Shown one piece after another: positions 56,751 to 64,000 of a DNA stretch of 64,000 bases; the stretch's first letter is position 1, and the number at the start of each line of letters is the position of its first letter. Made by a program: the position numbers and the translations under genes. A model generated the notes under the pieces. The model did not search any database. It had not been told where the DNA came from and saw only the letters and a list, made by a program, of their open reading frames with translations. The DNA comes from a virus, in IMG/VR virus record IMGVR_UViG_3300050014_000073, positions 1 through 64,000 of that record, one strand, 5' to 3'.

Positions 56751-57242
56751 ATGGGAACGTTGGCAGAGTACCTGGTTGAGAAGTACAGTCCGGATCAGTC
56801 TCGCGCTGCGAATGGTGAGTTTGGTGAAGGTAGCATTGAGTTCAAGCCTTCTGCCCGGATGCAACGAGCCCTGGAATCGCGTGTTCCATGCGGAGTTGAA
56901 AAACAGCGTATCGCAGATGAGCAGGAACGGATAGTGAGCAAGGCCGTTGGTATCCCTCGTACGAAAGATAACTCTGCGTTCGACATGCGCAATGATGAAG
57001 TTGGTCTTGAACTTAAGTGTATGCAAGACAGTCGAAATGGCAAAATTACGATGTCAAAGACTGCCCTAGGTCGTAAGCTTGCTGAATCACAAGCTGAGGG
57101 GTTGAAGACTTACACCATCGTTGCAGATAAGCGTTCAGGAGGTGGCGGGACGCGTTACTACATCAAGTCCGGTCTCGGTTCATTTCACGTAAGCAATATG
57201 ACTCCCACAACGCTGTCTGAAATACGGAGCATGGTTCGATGA
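56751..57242 (+). CDS. hypothetical protein, 163 aa, nuclease-like features
   Basis: N-terminus YSPDQSRAANGEFGEGS is a pattern seen in phage head and scaffold proteins. The middle VGLELKCMQDSRNGKI, with Asp and ELK spaced apart, recalls PD-(D/E)XK nucleases, but this is only suggestive. Overlaps the next gene by 4 nt. Confidence 0.5.
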   Translation: MGTLAEYLVEKYSPDQSRAANGEFGEGSIEFKPSARMQRALESRVPCGVEKQRIADEQERIVSKAVGIPRTKDNSAFDMRNDEVGLELKCMQDSRNGKITMSKTALGRKLAESQAEGLKTYTIVADKRSGGGGTRYYIKSGLGSFHVSNMTPTTLSEIRSMVR

Positions 57243-60200
57243 GCATCGAACTCACAAACGAAACTGGTTTGCTTGGGCAGGTGGCTAGCAATGCAGGCTA
57301 CTCTGATCTCATCGAATCTGCGAAGGGCATCCCGGTTCTTAAGACTTTCTTTCAGCAGGGTGCTACTGAAGATGTTCCTCCTGTTGTTGAAGCTCTCAAG
57401 AAGCTGGACGGTCCGAAAGACGTTCTCGAAACGGCATTCTCTCTGGCGAAGCTGATGGAAGGACAGGAGCTGGTCATCATAACGGATGGAACCTCAGACG
57501 ACGAAGTAGAAAAGGGTGGTCCTGGTTCCGGACCTCATGGACAAGGCGGGAACAAGGTTGTTGCTTGGATTCAGCATCCAGCTTTGGGTGTTCGTTCAAT
57601 AGGGAGATCTGGGAATTCATCAGCAGTACGGATTCCTACTCATGCGGAAGTTCTCGATCAAGCGCGAAAAGATACAGGGACGAATGTTAAGTACGACGCG
57701 CTAAATCGCGGCTATGCAACTGTTCGCGGAGGCTTTGCGAACGTTGTGACTCATACTCAGGATTCGTCTAGGGCTCTCGTTGATCGCCCTATGCTGGATC
57801 ACTCCGCCGTTGAAGAGCATCTGAAGAATACTTACGGAGCGAAGGACGCAATCTGGTTGACTGGGAAAGTCGCTGAGGCAGAGAACGAGGAGATTAACAA
57901 GATGAAGCTCTCGGTCATTCACTTCGGTTCCGATGCAGACCTCCCAGCTTCGGTTCGCAATGCTATTCCTTCGTTCGCTCTGTCAGTCTTCCGCAATGCC
58001 TTCAATGAAGCGACAGGCAGCGGCAAGTCCGAGATGAACGCCTATATCAAGGGATACCGGGCTCTTGAAGACGCGGGCTATGTTTATGATGACGCAGGTA
58101 AATGGTCAGTGAAGAAGGACGGTCCTACTCTTGGAACGGTTCACATCAATCGACCTCTTGGTAGAGTACTCCCGAAAGATCAGAATGATCCTTTTGATGA
58201 GGCAATTGATGACGTTCTGCATCCGAAGAAGAGAATCAAAAAGATTGACCTCTCCCTTCCGTTGTTTGAGCATCTCATGATCGAGTGCGGGGATTTCACC
58301 CTGGGTGGTGACGTCGTGATGAAAGAAGATCAGATCACGGTGGACGTTCCTCTGTTCATTCGGCTTCTCGAACTTGCCCGCGAAGACATCAAGACCGATC
58401 CTCCAATCCACGAGGTCACCGAAAAGATCACTGAGCTGATGGGCGACAAGACCTGCCTTGACATGGACGACTACGAAAAGATCGTATCCGTATTGAAGCG
58501 GAAGAAGAAAGAAAAGGACGATCCAGGAACCGAGGACGTTGACATCCCTGACGACATGTTCGTCGAGAACCCTCCTGCTGCTGGTCAGTCTACTACTTTG
58601 AAGAAACGTATCAGCGGCAACTCTGATATCGCACTCAACACTAAGGGTCAGAAACTGGCCGACGCACTAGGGAAGCAGATTGCTCTTCGGGGCGGTCTCG
58701 ATATTTTGTATTCCAGTCCTCTTCCCCGAGCTGTCGAAACAGCCGACGCAATTATCGAAAATGCCAACACGAGTATCAAACGGGCTTCCCCGCTTCCAGC
58801 TCTTTGCCCTTGGCACCTAGGTGAGTATGAAGGACGGATGCCGGATGCTGTTCATAACCTAATCGACGGCTACATCGCCCATCCTGACGAAGCTCCTCCT
58901 GGAAAGTGTGCCGATGGCTCTCCATCCGAGTCATTCAACTCAGCTAAGAACCGGCAGCTTTCTTGCTTGAAGAAGCTCTATGAAGACTGGGCTGAACAGG
59001 ACCCCACTCTCAAGATTGGTGTCGTGATGCACTCCCGGGGGATGGAACTCTTACAGTCCTGGGTTGACGAAGATTGCCCCGAAGACTTCGACCTGAAAGA
59101 CTCTGATCTGGTTCATCCCGATGATCCCGAACACGCTACTATGCTTCGCTGGCACAAAGACAATATCAAGGACGTGGATTTGGACGATGATGCTCCGCTG
59201 ACTCCTGGAGTATATCTCATTCTTCACAGCTTGACTGATGACGATACTGATGAGGGAAATCCTGAACTGACGAAGAGGCAGGAGAGAGAGGAGGCGATCC
59301 ATTCCGTAGTTAAGAAATACCTCCCGCCTCTTGAGGTCCATCAAGCTGCAAAACGCGCGTACGACGTGGGAATGGCAGTCATTGATATCACAGCTCCTTT
59401 GGCTGAAGGTGAAGGGCTTCCTGTTTCCGAAATTCAGAAGATTGCTGATCACTTCGCTGAGACAACCTCTATTACCGAGCCGCAGACAACTCGTGATGCA
59501 TGGGGCGGGAAATACGCAGCTAAGTGGGCAGCACGCGTCTTCAAGAAAGCTGCTAAGGACTTTCCAGAATGGCAAGGCATCGATTTGGACGGGACGTTAT
59601 GCGAACCAACGGAACCTTATGATTCCACGAAAATCGGAAAGCCTATTGACGCGATGGTTGCACATGTCAAGTCTCTCCTCGCTGAAGGGAAGACGATCAA
59701 AATCTTCACCGCTCGTGTTGCTGACGATCCTGACGGTAAAGTCAAAGCTGCTATCGAAGCGTGGTGCAAAAGTCACCTCGGTCAAGTCCTACCTGTTACG
59801 AACGAGAAAGATCCCGGAATGATGGATCTCATCGATGACCGGAGCCACCGACCAGAAGAGGTTACCAAAGCTGGTGACGGAGTCATGGTTGCTCTATGGC
59901 CTGACCCTGATACCGCCAAACAGATTGCTGTAAAGGACGGTGAGTCTTCTGACGATCTTCATATCACGTTGGCGTACTTCGGTAAGAGTGTTGACGCGGA
60001 TAAACTCCCGTTCTTGGAAGCAGCTCTCAAACACTTCGCTGAAACTCACTCTCCAATCAAGCTTCAGCTAGGTGGCTTGGGACGGTTCCCGGCCACTCCT
60101 TCGTCAGACGGTCAGGACGTTGCCTACCTAGGAGTTCACTCTCCCGAAATCCAGAAGTTCCGTCAAGACCTGGTTGACAGCGTAAAGGGAATGGGAGTTG

Positions 60201-60826
60201 ATCCGAAAGCCAACTTCGGTTACAATCCGCACATGACGTTGAAATTCGTTGCTCCTCATGCGCCGCATCTGCTTCCTACTCCTGACTCGAAGAACTTGAA
60301 GTTCACTGAAATCGTGCTCAGTGTCGGAACGGAAAAGAAAGTCTTTCCTCTGACCGGTCTGAAAAGCGCAGTCACGAAGAATACTGATGAGTTCGAAATC
60401 TCTGGCGACATCATCAAGGTTGACAAAGACCGGCAAATGGTTTGGGGATGGTTTTCAATTGTTAGTGTTAATGGAAAGCCATTCGCTGATTCCCAGGGAG
60501 ACGTAATCACGCCCGAAACAATCGAGGAGAGCGCATACGACTTCGTTCTCAATGCTCGTAAGGGTGGTGAGATGCATGAAGCAAAGAAGGACGGTGATGT
60601 TGAAGGTGTAGGACGCCTTATCGAATCGGTAGTCTTCACGGATGAGAAACAGAAGGTAATGCAAGACAGCCTCCGTGAACAGGGGATTGATGCAGTACTC
60701 GCGCTGGGATGTGTGGCATGGTGGGGCGGAATGCACATAGACGATTCTGACACCTGGGATAAGGTAAAGACTGGGAAGCTTCGTGCCTGGTCAATAGGCG
60801 GGCGTGGAAAAAGAGCTTCTCTGTAA
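57239..60826 (+). CDS. 1195-aa multidomain head protein with XkdF-type protease
   Basis: Order of parts: unknown N-terminus; ChaB-like (LPASVRNAIPSFALSVF, near residue 235); histidine-phosphatase-like region (LYSSPLPRAVETADAI, VVMHSRGMELL) without the RHG motif; HAD phosphatase (GIDLDGTLCEPTEPYD, IFTAR); 2H/LigT phosphoesterase with HITL and HMTL; and a C-terminal XkdF-like prohead protease (WGWFSIV, MHEAKK, CVAWWGG). Lies before the scaffold-like gene, where prohead proteases belong. Such a fusion may be cut after assembly, leaving enzymes in the capsid. Confidence 0.8.
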   Translation: MSIELTNETGLLGQVASNAGYSDLIESAKGIPVLKTFFQQGATEDVPPVVEALKKLDGPKDVLETAFSLAKLMEGQELVIITDGTSDDEVEKGGPGSGPHGQGGNKVVAWIQHPALGVRSIGRSGNSSAVRIPTHAEVLDQARKDTGTNVKYDALNRGYATVRGGFANVVTHTQDSSRALVDRPMLDHSAVEEHLKNTYGAKDAIWLTGKVAEAENEEINKMKLSVIHFGSDADLPASVRNAIPSFALSVFRNAFNEATGSGKSEMNAYIKGYRALEDAGYVYDDAGKWSVKKDGPTLGTVHINRPLGRVLPKDQNDPFDEAIDDVLHPKKRIKKIDLSLPLFEHLMIECGDFTLGGDVVMKEDQITVDVPLFIRLLELAREDIKTDPPIHEVTEKITELMGDKTCLDMDDYEKIVSVLKRKKKEKDDPGTEDVDIPDDMFVENPPAAGQSTTLKKRISGNSDIALNTKGQKLADALGKQIALRGGLDILYSSPLPRAVETADAIIENANTSIKRASPLPALCPWHLGEYEGRMPDAVHNLIDGYIAHPDEAPPGKCADGSPSESFNSAKNRQLSCLKKLYEDWAEQDPTLKIGVVMHSRGMELLQSWVDEDCPEDFDLKDSDLVHPDDPEHATMLRWHKDNIKDVDLDDDAPLTPGVYLILHSLTDDDTDEGNPELTKRQEREEAIHSVVKKYLPPLEVHQAAKRAYDVGMAVIDITAPLAEGEGLPVSEIQKIADHFAETTSITEPQTTRDAWGGKYAAKWAARVFKKAAKDFPEWQGIDLDGTLCEPTEPYDSTKIGKPIDAMVAHVKSLLAEGKTIKIFTARVADDPDGKVKAAIEAWCKSHLGQVLPVTNEKDPGMMDLIDDRSHRPEEVTKAGDGVMVALWPDPDTAKQIAVKDGESSDDLHITLAYFGKSVDADKLPFLEAALKHFAETHSPIKLQLGGLGRFPATPSSDGQDVAYLGVHSPEIQKFRQDLVDSVKGMGVDPKANFGYNPHMTLKFVAPHAPHLLPTPDSKNLKFTEIVLSVGTEKKVFPLTGLKSAVTKNTDEFEISGDIIKVDKDRQMVWGWFSIVSVNGKPFADSQGDVITPETIEESAYDFVLNARKGGEMHEAKKDGDVEGVGRLIESVVFTDEKQKVMQDSLREQGIDAVLALGCVAWWGGMHIDDSDTWDKVKTGKLRAWSIGGRGKRASL

Positions 60827-60899
60827 GAAATTTCTGGGATTCGCCCACCAGCCTGCGCCTCACGGGGACGGACAAGGATGGGCCACCCTTAAGATAGAC

Positions 60900-61274
60900 A
60901 TGACTGATTTATCCATCGTACTGACGGCAGCTGGCATGGCGTCAGCCGCGACCGCTTGGGTGTCAATCCAAGTTACCCGCTCCGCTGCCGCTGCACGTAA
61001 AGAAGCATGCCGTGTAGCTAAAGAATTACAGCACTTCAAAGAGCACTTGCCGGTTTACCTGAATGGCACGTATCGCCGCACGCCAGAATGTGAACTCTTG
61101 CACAAGTCTGTTGAGAAACAATTTTCTTCTCTGCCTGCATTACTGGCTGGGTCGGAAGAGTTCCGCCGCCTTATAAGCGTTTCTGTATCAGACGGCATCG
61201 TTTCTGTATCAGACGGCATCTGGGCTTCAAAGGCTAGGCGGCATTCGCATGGGGTGTCAGATGAAACTAAGTAG
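60900..61274 (+). CDS. small membrane-associated protein, 124 aa
   Basis: N-terminal hydrophobic helix (LSIVLTAAGMASAATAWVSI), then charged helical sequence. Contains a perfect duplication VSVSDGI-VSVSDGI from a 21-nt tandem repeat. Start at 60900 is the first ATG after the large gene; an earlier GTG overlaps it. Function unknown. Confidence 0.5.
   Translation: MTDLSIVLTAAGMASAATAWVSIQVTRSAAAARKEACRVAKELQHFKEHLPVYLNGTYRRTPECELLHKSVEKQFSSLPALLAGSEEFRRLISVSVSDGIVSVSDGIWASKARRHSHGVSDETK
61179..61220 (+). repeat. 21-bp perfect tandem duplication
   Basis: GTTTCTGTATCAGACGGCAT plus C, twice in a row, in frame within the 60900 gene. A recent slippage or duplication. Confidence 0.9.
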
Positions 61275-61830
61275 AGTTTGGATCACCATGCTGTGCGTCT
61301 TGCTTTTGTGGACAGTGGTGTCCTTTGCAGAATCAAAAGTCGAAGTTGACCCCCGCGCCAAGTTGGCTGCTTCCGAATCCGCCCGAGCACAGGCGTTGCA
61401 AGAGAAAGCATCTCTGTCCGCCGCCATAGTGCGGTTAAACAAAAGCCAATCCGTTACAAGGACAGCTTCCCAGGATGCTGGACTTGCCCAAGACACAGCA
61501 GAGAGCACTGCCCTTATTATTCAAAAAGCGGCAGCCGATGCTAGTTCGGCAGCAGTTCTCGCTGAGATTGAGGCAAACCGATTCAATAGCAATGCAATGG
61601 CGCTGATTGGTGTGCAGGCCCTTGTCTTATTGGGAATATTAGGAGGCTTTATAAACAGCGCATACTCATCTTCACGTGATCACAAGTGGGCTATGGATGC
61701 CACTGCCCGGACGGAAAAGCAAGTCCAGGAAACGCACTCTGTTATGAGGGCAGTGGAGAAGAATACAAACTCCATGGTTGAAAAAGATGCAAGCGTCGTC
61801 TTACAGGGAAGGATTTACTGCGGGGTCTAA
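61261..61830 (+). CDS. membrane protein with coiled coil, 189 aa
   Basis: Signal or anchor MKLSRVWITMLCVLLLW, Ala-rich coiled coil, a second TM (MALIGVQALVLLGILGGF) and a helical tail. Spanin-like or other envelope role is possible. Overlaps the upstream gene by 14 nt. Confidence 0.55.
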   Translation: MKLSRVWITMLCVLLLWTVVSFAESKVEVDPRAKLAASESARAQALQEKASLSAAIVRLNKSQSVTRTASQDAGLAQDTAESTALIIQKAAADASSAAVLAEIEANRFNSNAMALIGVQALVLLGILGGFINSAYSSSRDHKWAMDATARTEKQVQETHSVMRAVEKNTNSMVEKDASVVLQGRIYCGV

Positions 61831-61850
61831 AGAGTGAGAGGAGGACAACA

Positions 61851-62117
61851 ATGATTTCTAAACTTACGGCCAAAAAGAAAGCAGCGGCAGTGAAATTGAA
61901 GTTGAAAAAGCTTGTTGCTGTGCAAGAGCACATTCGTTTGGAGCACGAAGCTGTGGTGAAAGACATTGAAGAGGTTGAGGTTGCGCTCCACAACCACGAA
62001 ATCCAACAAGAGGCAGATGAACCGGAACCTGTGATCATAGAAAATGATCCTGTCATACAGGAGAAGCCTGTTGTTCTGGAACGCTCGCGGTGGCAACGAT
62101 TTCTGGATTCGTTTTGA
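61851..62117 (+). CDS. small coiled-coil protein, 88 aa
   Basis: Lys-rich then Glu-rich helix (KLTAKKKAAAVKLKLKKL, EAVVKDIEEVEVAL) with an acidic tail. Strong ribosome site GAGAGGAGGACAAC. Function unknown. Confidence 0.55.
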   Translation: MISKLTAKKKAAAVKLKLKKLVAVQEHIRLEHEAVVKDIEEVEVALHNHEIQQEADEPEPVIIENDPVIQEKPVVLERSRWQRFLDSF

Positions 62118-62148
62118 TAGCGTGAATCCACACTTAAAGGAGTAAACA

Positions 62149-63771
62149 ATGCCTCAGTCACTCAGCGAACTTCGGGTCAACGAGATTTCATTAGTTGACG
62201 CCCCGGCCTGCCGCCAGGTAGTCGATGGGAAGAAGATCCCGAGAGCAACTGTTGCGATCTGGAAACGAGACTCTTCCAACTTTGATGATGTTCTCAAAGC
62301 CGCCAAGGGTGTCAAGTTCCTGATCGGTTCCAAGGATGACGTCTCTAAGGTCCAGTCTGTCGTATTCGACGCCGCTCAGTGGAACGAGACTTCTGCTAAG
62401 AAGTGGCTGACGGACAACATATTCAAAGCAGAGACGATGGACAAGACGGAGAAAACTCTGCGGTTCCGTCAGGAGGACGCAGGACAGTTCACTCGGTTCA
62501 CGGTTGTGGACTCAGGTCAGTTCCAGAAAGCTGAGGCTGAGGAGTGGGACGACAAGGACGAGACTTGCAAGGCAGTCGATGGGAAGACGTATGACGGGAC
62601 GTCTTATCCAAAGAGCGACTTTGCCTACACTCCAACGGACACACCATCCGATTGGAAACTACGACTTACGAAAACTCCAGGTGGCAGGCCCGACGCTGGT
62701 ATTGTTGGCGCGGCGGTAGCTGCTCTGGGAAAAGGATTCCGGGGGAAGAAAGTCATTATTCCGGCCGACGCGCTCCCCGGCGTGAAAGCCAAGGTCAGTG
62801 CCGCATGGCACAAAGCAAACCCGGACCGTAAGGAAGAAGAGCTTCCTCCGATCCTCAAATCCGAACAAGGAGAAAATAACACCATGACTCTAGCCGAATT
62901 GGAGACGAAGGTCACCAAGTTGGATGAGAACGTCGTGTCTCTGACTAGCGAGCGCGATGTTCTGAAAGCCGAGAACGCCTTGGTTCTCAAGATGTCGAAG
63001 AAGGAGCGCAAGCTCTACGCTTCGATGGACGAGGCCAAGCGCAAAGACTACATGACTGCCGACGAACAGAAGCGCAAAGCGCTCCTCGACGGTGCGCAGT
63101 CCCAGAAACGCCAGAAGAAGCTCTGTGACACAATGGATGAAGCCACCAAGGGCGCATTCGAGAAAGCAGGGCCGAAGGAACGCGCTACGATGCTGGCTGA
63201 CGCCGACGCAAAGTGCAAGGCAGCGAAGGCCGGCAAGAAAAAGTCGGGTTCCAAGTCAGTTCCCAAGCCGGGCGATGCTGATTTCGATCCTGACGGTGAC
63301 GATGACAACGACAGTGGTGATGACGAGGCAACCAAGACGCTGACCAAGAAGCTTGCCGCTGCCGAAGACAAGATCGCCAAGAACGATGCTCAGTTGGAAG
63401 TGATGACCAAGCGCGACCGGCTGGTCAGCTTCACCAAGCGGGCTGAATCCGAACTGCCTAACACTCCCGGAACGCCGGAAGAGAAGGGTGACATTCTCAT
63501 GAAGCTGGCAGACAGCTTCGGGGAGAAGTCCGAGACTTTCACGAAGATGCTCTCGCAGTTGAAGAAAGCTGACGAGGCTTTCAAGAGCAGCTTCTCTGAA
63601 ATCGGAAAGACCGGTGGCAACATCCCGGCAGCGGCAGCTTGGATGGCCAAAGTCGCGGAGATTCAGAAGCGCGACAACATCAGTGAGGGGCAGGCTTCGT
63701 TGAAAGCCTATGAAGAGGCTCCCGATCTGGTCATGGACTACGACCGCCAGCGTCCGGCGATGCGGGTCTAA
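62149..63771 (+). CDS. scaffold-like head assembly protein, 540 aa
   Basis: N-terminus LRVNEISLVDAPACRQV resembles the processed or XkdF-type head domain. Residues about 240-400 are a long charged coiled coil (ELETKVTKLDENVVSLTS), there is an Asp-rich linker (DPDGDDDNDSGDD), and a helical C-terminus. Position after the protease and before a decoration-like gene fits a scaffolding protein. Confidence 0.65.
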   Translation: MPQSLSELRVNEISLVDAPACRQVVDGKKIPRATVAIWKRDSSNFDDVLKAAKGVKFLIGSKDDVSKVQSVVFDAAQWNETSAKKWLTDNIFKAETMDKTEKTLRFRQEDAGQFTRFTVVDSGQFQKAEAEEWDDKDETCKAVDGKTYDGTSYPKSDFAYTPTDTPSDWKLRLTKTPGGRPDAGIVGAAVAALGKGFRGKKVIIPADALPGVKAKVSAAWHKANPDRKEEELPPILKSEQGENNTMTLAELETKVTKLDENVVSLTSERDVLKAENALVLKMSKKERKLYASMDEAKRKDYMTADEQKRKALLDGAQSQKRQKKLCDTMDEATKGAFEKAGPKERATMLADADAKCKAAKAGKKKSGSKSVPKPGDADFDPDGDDDNDSGDDEATKTLTKKLAAAEDKIAKNDAQLEVMTKRDRLVSFTKRAESELPNTPGTPEEKGDILMKLADSFGEKSETFTKMLSQLKKADEAFKSSFSEIGKTGGNIPAAAAWMAKVAEIQKRDNISEGQASLKAYEEAPDLVMDYDRQRPAMRV

Positions 63772-63835
63772 CTTCGGAGAGCCTTCCGCCAAAGAGGGCT
63801 CGCCAGAACAAATTCACTAACAGGAGAACAACTCA

Positions 63836-64000
63836 ATGGCTTACGATCTCGTACGAACCAAATCGATCGTTTCCGCAATCAACTGCCAGCCGTCGATTCC
63901 GACTCAGGGCTCCCCTTTGCAGTACATCTTCGTTGCCCTGAACTCGTCTGGACAGCTTGTCAAACCGAATCCCTACGGGTATTCCATCGGCGTGTTGCAA
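63836..64000 (+). CDS. probable head decoration-type protein, partial
   Basis: Runs off the window after 55 codons: MAYDLVRTKSIVSAINCQ, then GSPLQYIFVALNSSGQL. CAGGAGAACAACTC precedes the ATG. Location after the scaffold and the beta-rich start suggest a capsid decoration or cement protein; the major capsid protein should follow outside the window. Confidence 0.5.
   Translation, partial: MAYDLVRTKSIVSAINCQPSIPTQGSPLQYIFVALNSSGQLVKPNPYGYSIGVLQ

Overview
The window is part of the genome of a large tailed double-stranded DNA phage (Caudoviricetes), not a bacterial chromosome. It carries a replisome, terminase, portal, minor head protein, prohead protease, scaffold-like protein and lysis genes. 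Genes are densely packed, many with ATGA stop/start overlaps. There are no tRNA or rRNA genes and no cas genes. Several exported proteins have Sec signal peptides ending in AQ-like sites, and one protein carries a PEP-CTERM sorting tail. This suggests a Gram-negative, exosortase-bearing host, possibly an acidobacterium (inference).

Layout. Positions 1-26.6 kb are read leftward: unknown genes sharing one leader and a vWA protein (1-3.2 kb), a RuvC-like resolvase, a fused SbcD-SbcC nuclease/ATPase, a clamp loader, a RecA-like recombinase split by an HNH intein, an acidic-tailed ssDNA-binding protein, a TSCPD protein, a two-piece family A DNA polymerase with a UDG-like N-terminus, a sliding clamp, a sigma-like factor, a FEN-type 5' nuclease, a small HTH protein, primase, a PEP-CTERM cargo gene, a cytosine-C5 methyltransferase and a DnaB-like helicase. 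Positions 26.6-27.8 kb are a structured, possibly non-coding divergent region ending in an HNH reading frame with no start codon. Positions 27.8-64 kb are read rightward: a DNA-base modification island (27.8-36 kb), small unknown genes, the terminase genes, a long block of signal-peptide proteins, a patatin, the portal and head genes, lysis genes and a 1195-residue multidomain head protein.

The most notable system is the 28-35 kb island. Two predicted alpha-glutamyl/putrescinyl-thymine pyrophosphorylases, a P-loop DNA-base kinase, a TAGT-like glycosyltransferase, a radical SAM/SPASM enzyme, a thymidylate-synthase-type pyrimidine hydroxymethylase and an HD deoxynucleotidase together look like a route from dUMP through 5-hydroxymethyl-dU to a hypermodified thymidine. 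A broken adenylosuccinate synthetase (PurA/PurZ) relic lies beside it.

The second is a set of type I-C-like CRISPR repeats: a two-repeat, one-spacer mini-array at 8588-8687 and two solitary repeats at 36494 and 38891. They keep the hairpin through compensatory changes and resemble RNA-based anti-CRISPRs (Racr).

Expression signals recur. A two-box element is repeated at operon starts in both orientations and may be the promoter class of the encoded sigma-like factor. A second motif, ACCGTATAAT, overlaps the stop codon of one gene 5-8 nt before the start of the next, suggesting leaderless transcripts. Host-like TTTACT-N17-TATAMT promoters sit at the divergent region and at the HTH gene. Several genes are broken by single-base shifts; whether these are real or sequencing errors cannot be decided from the sequence alone.
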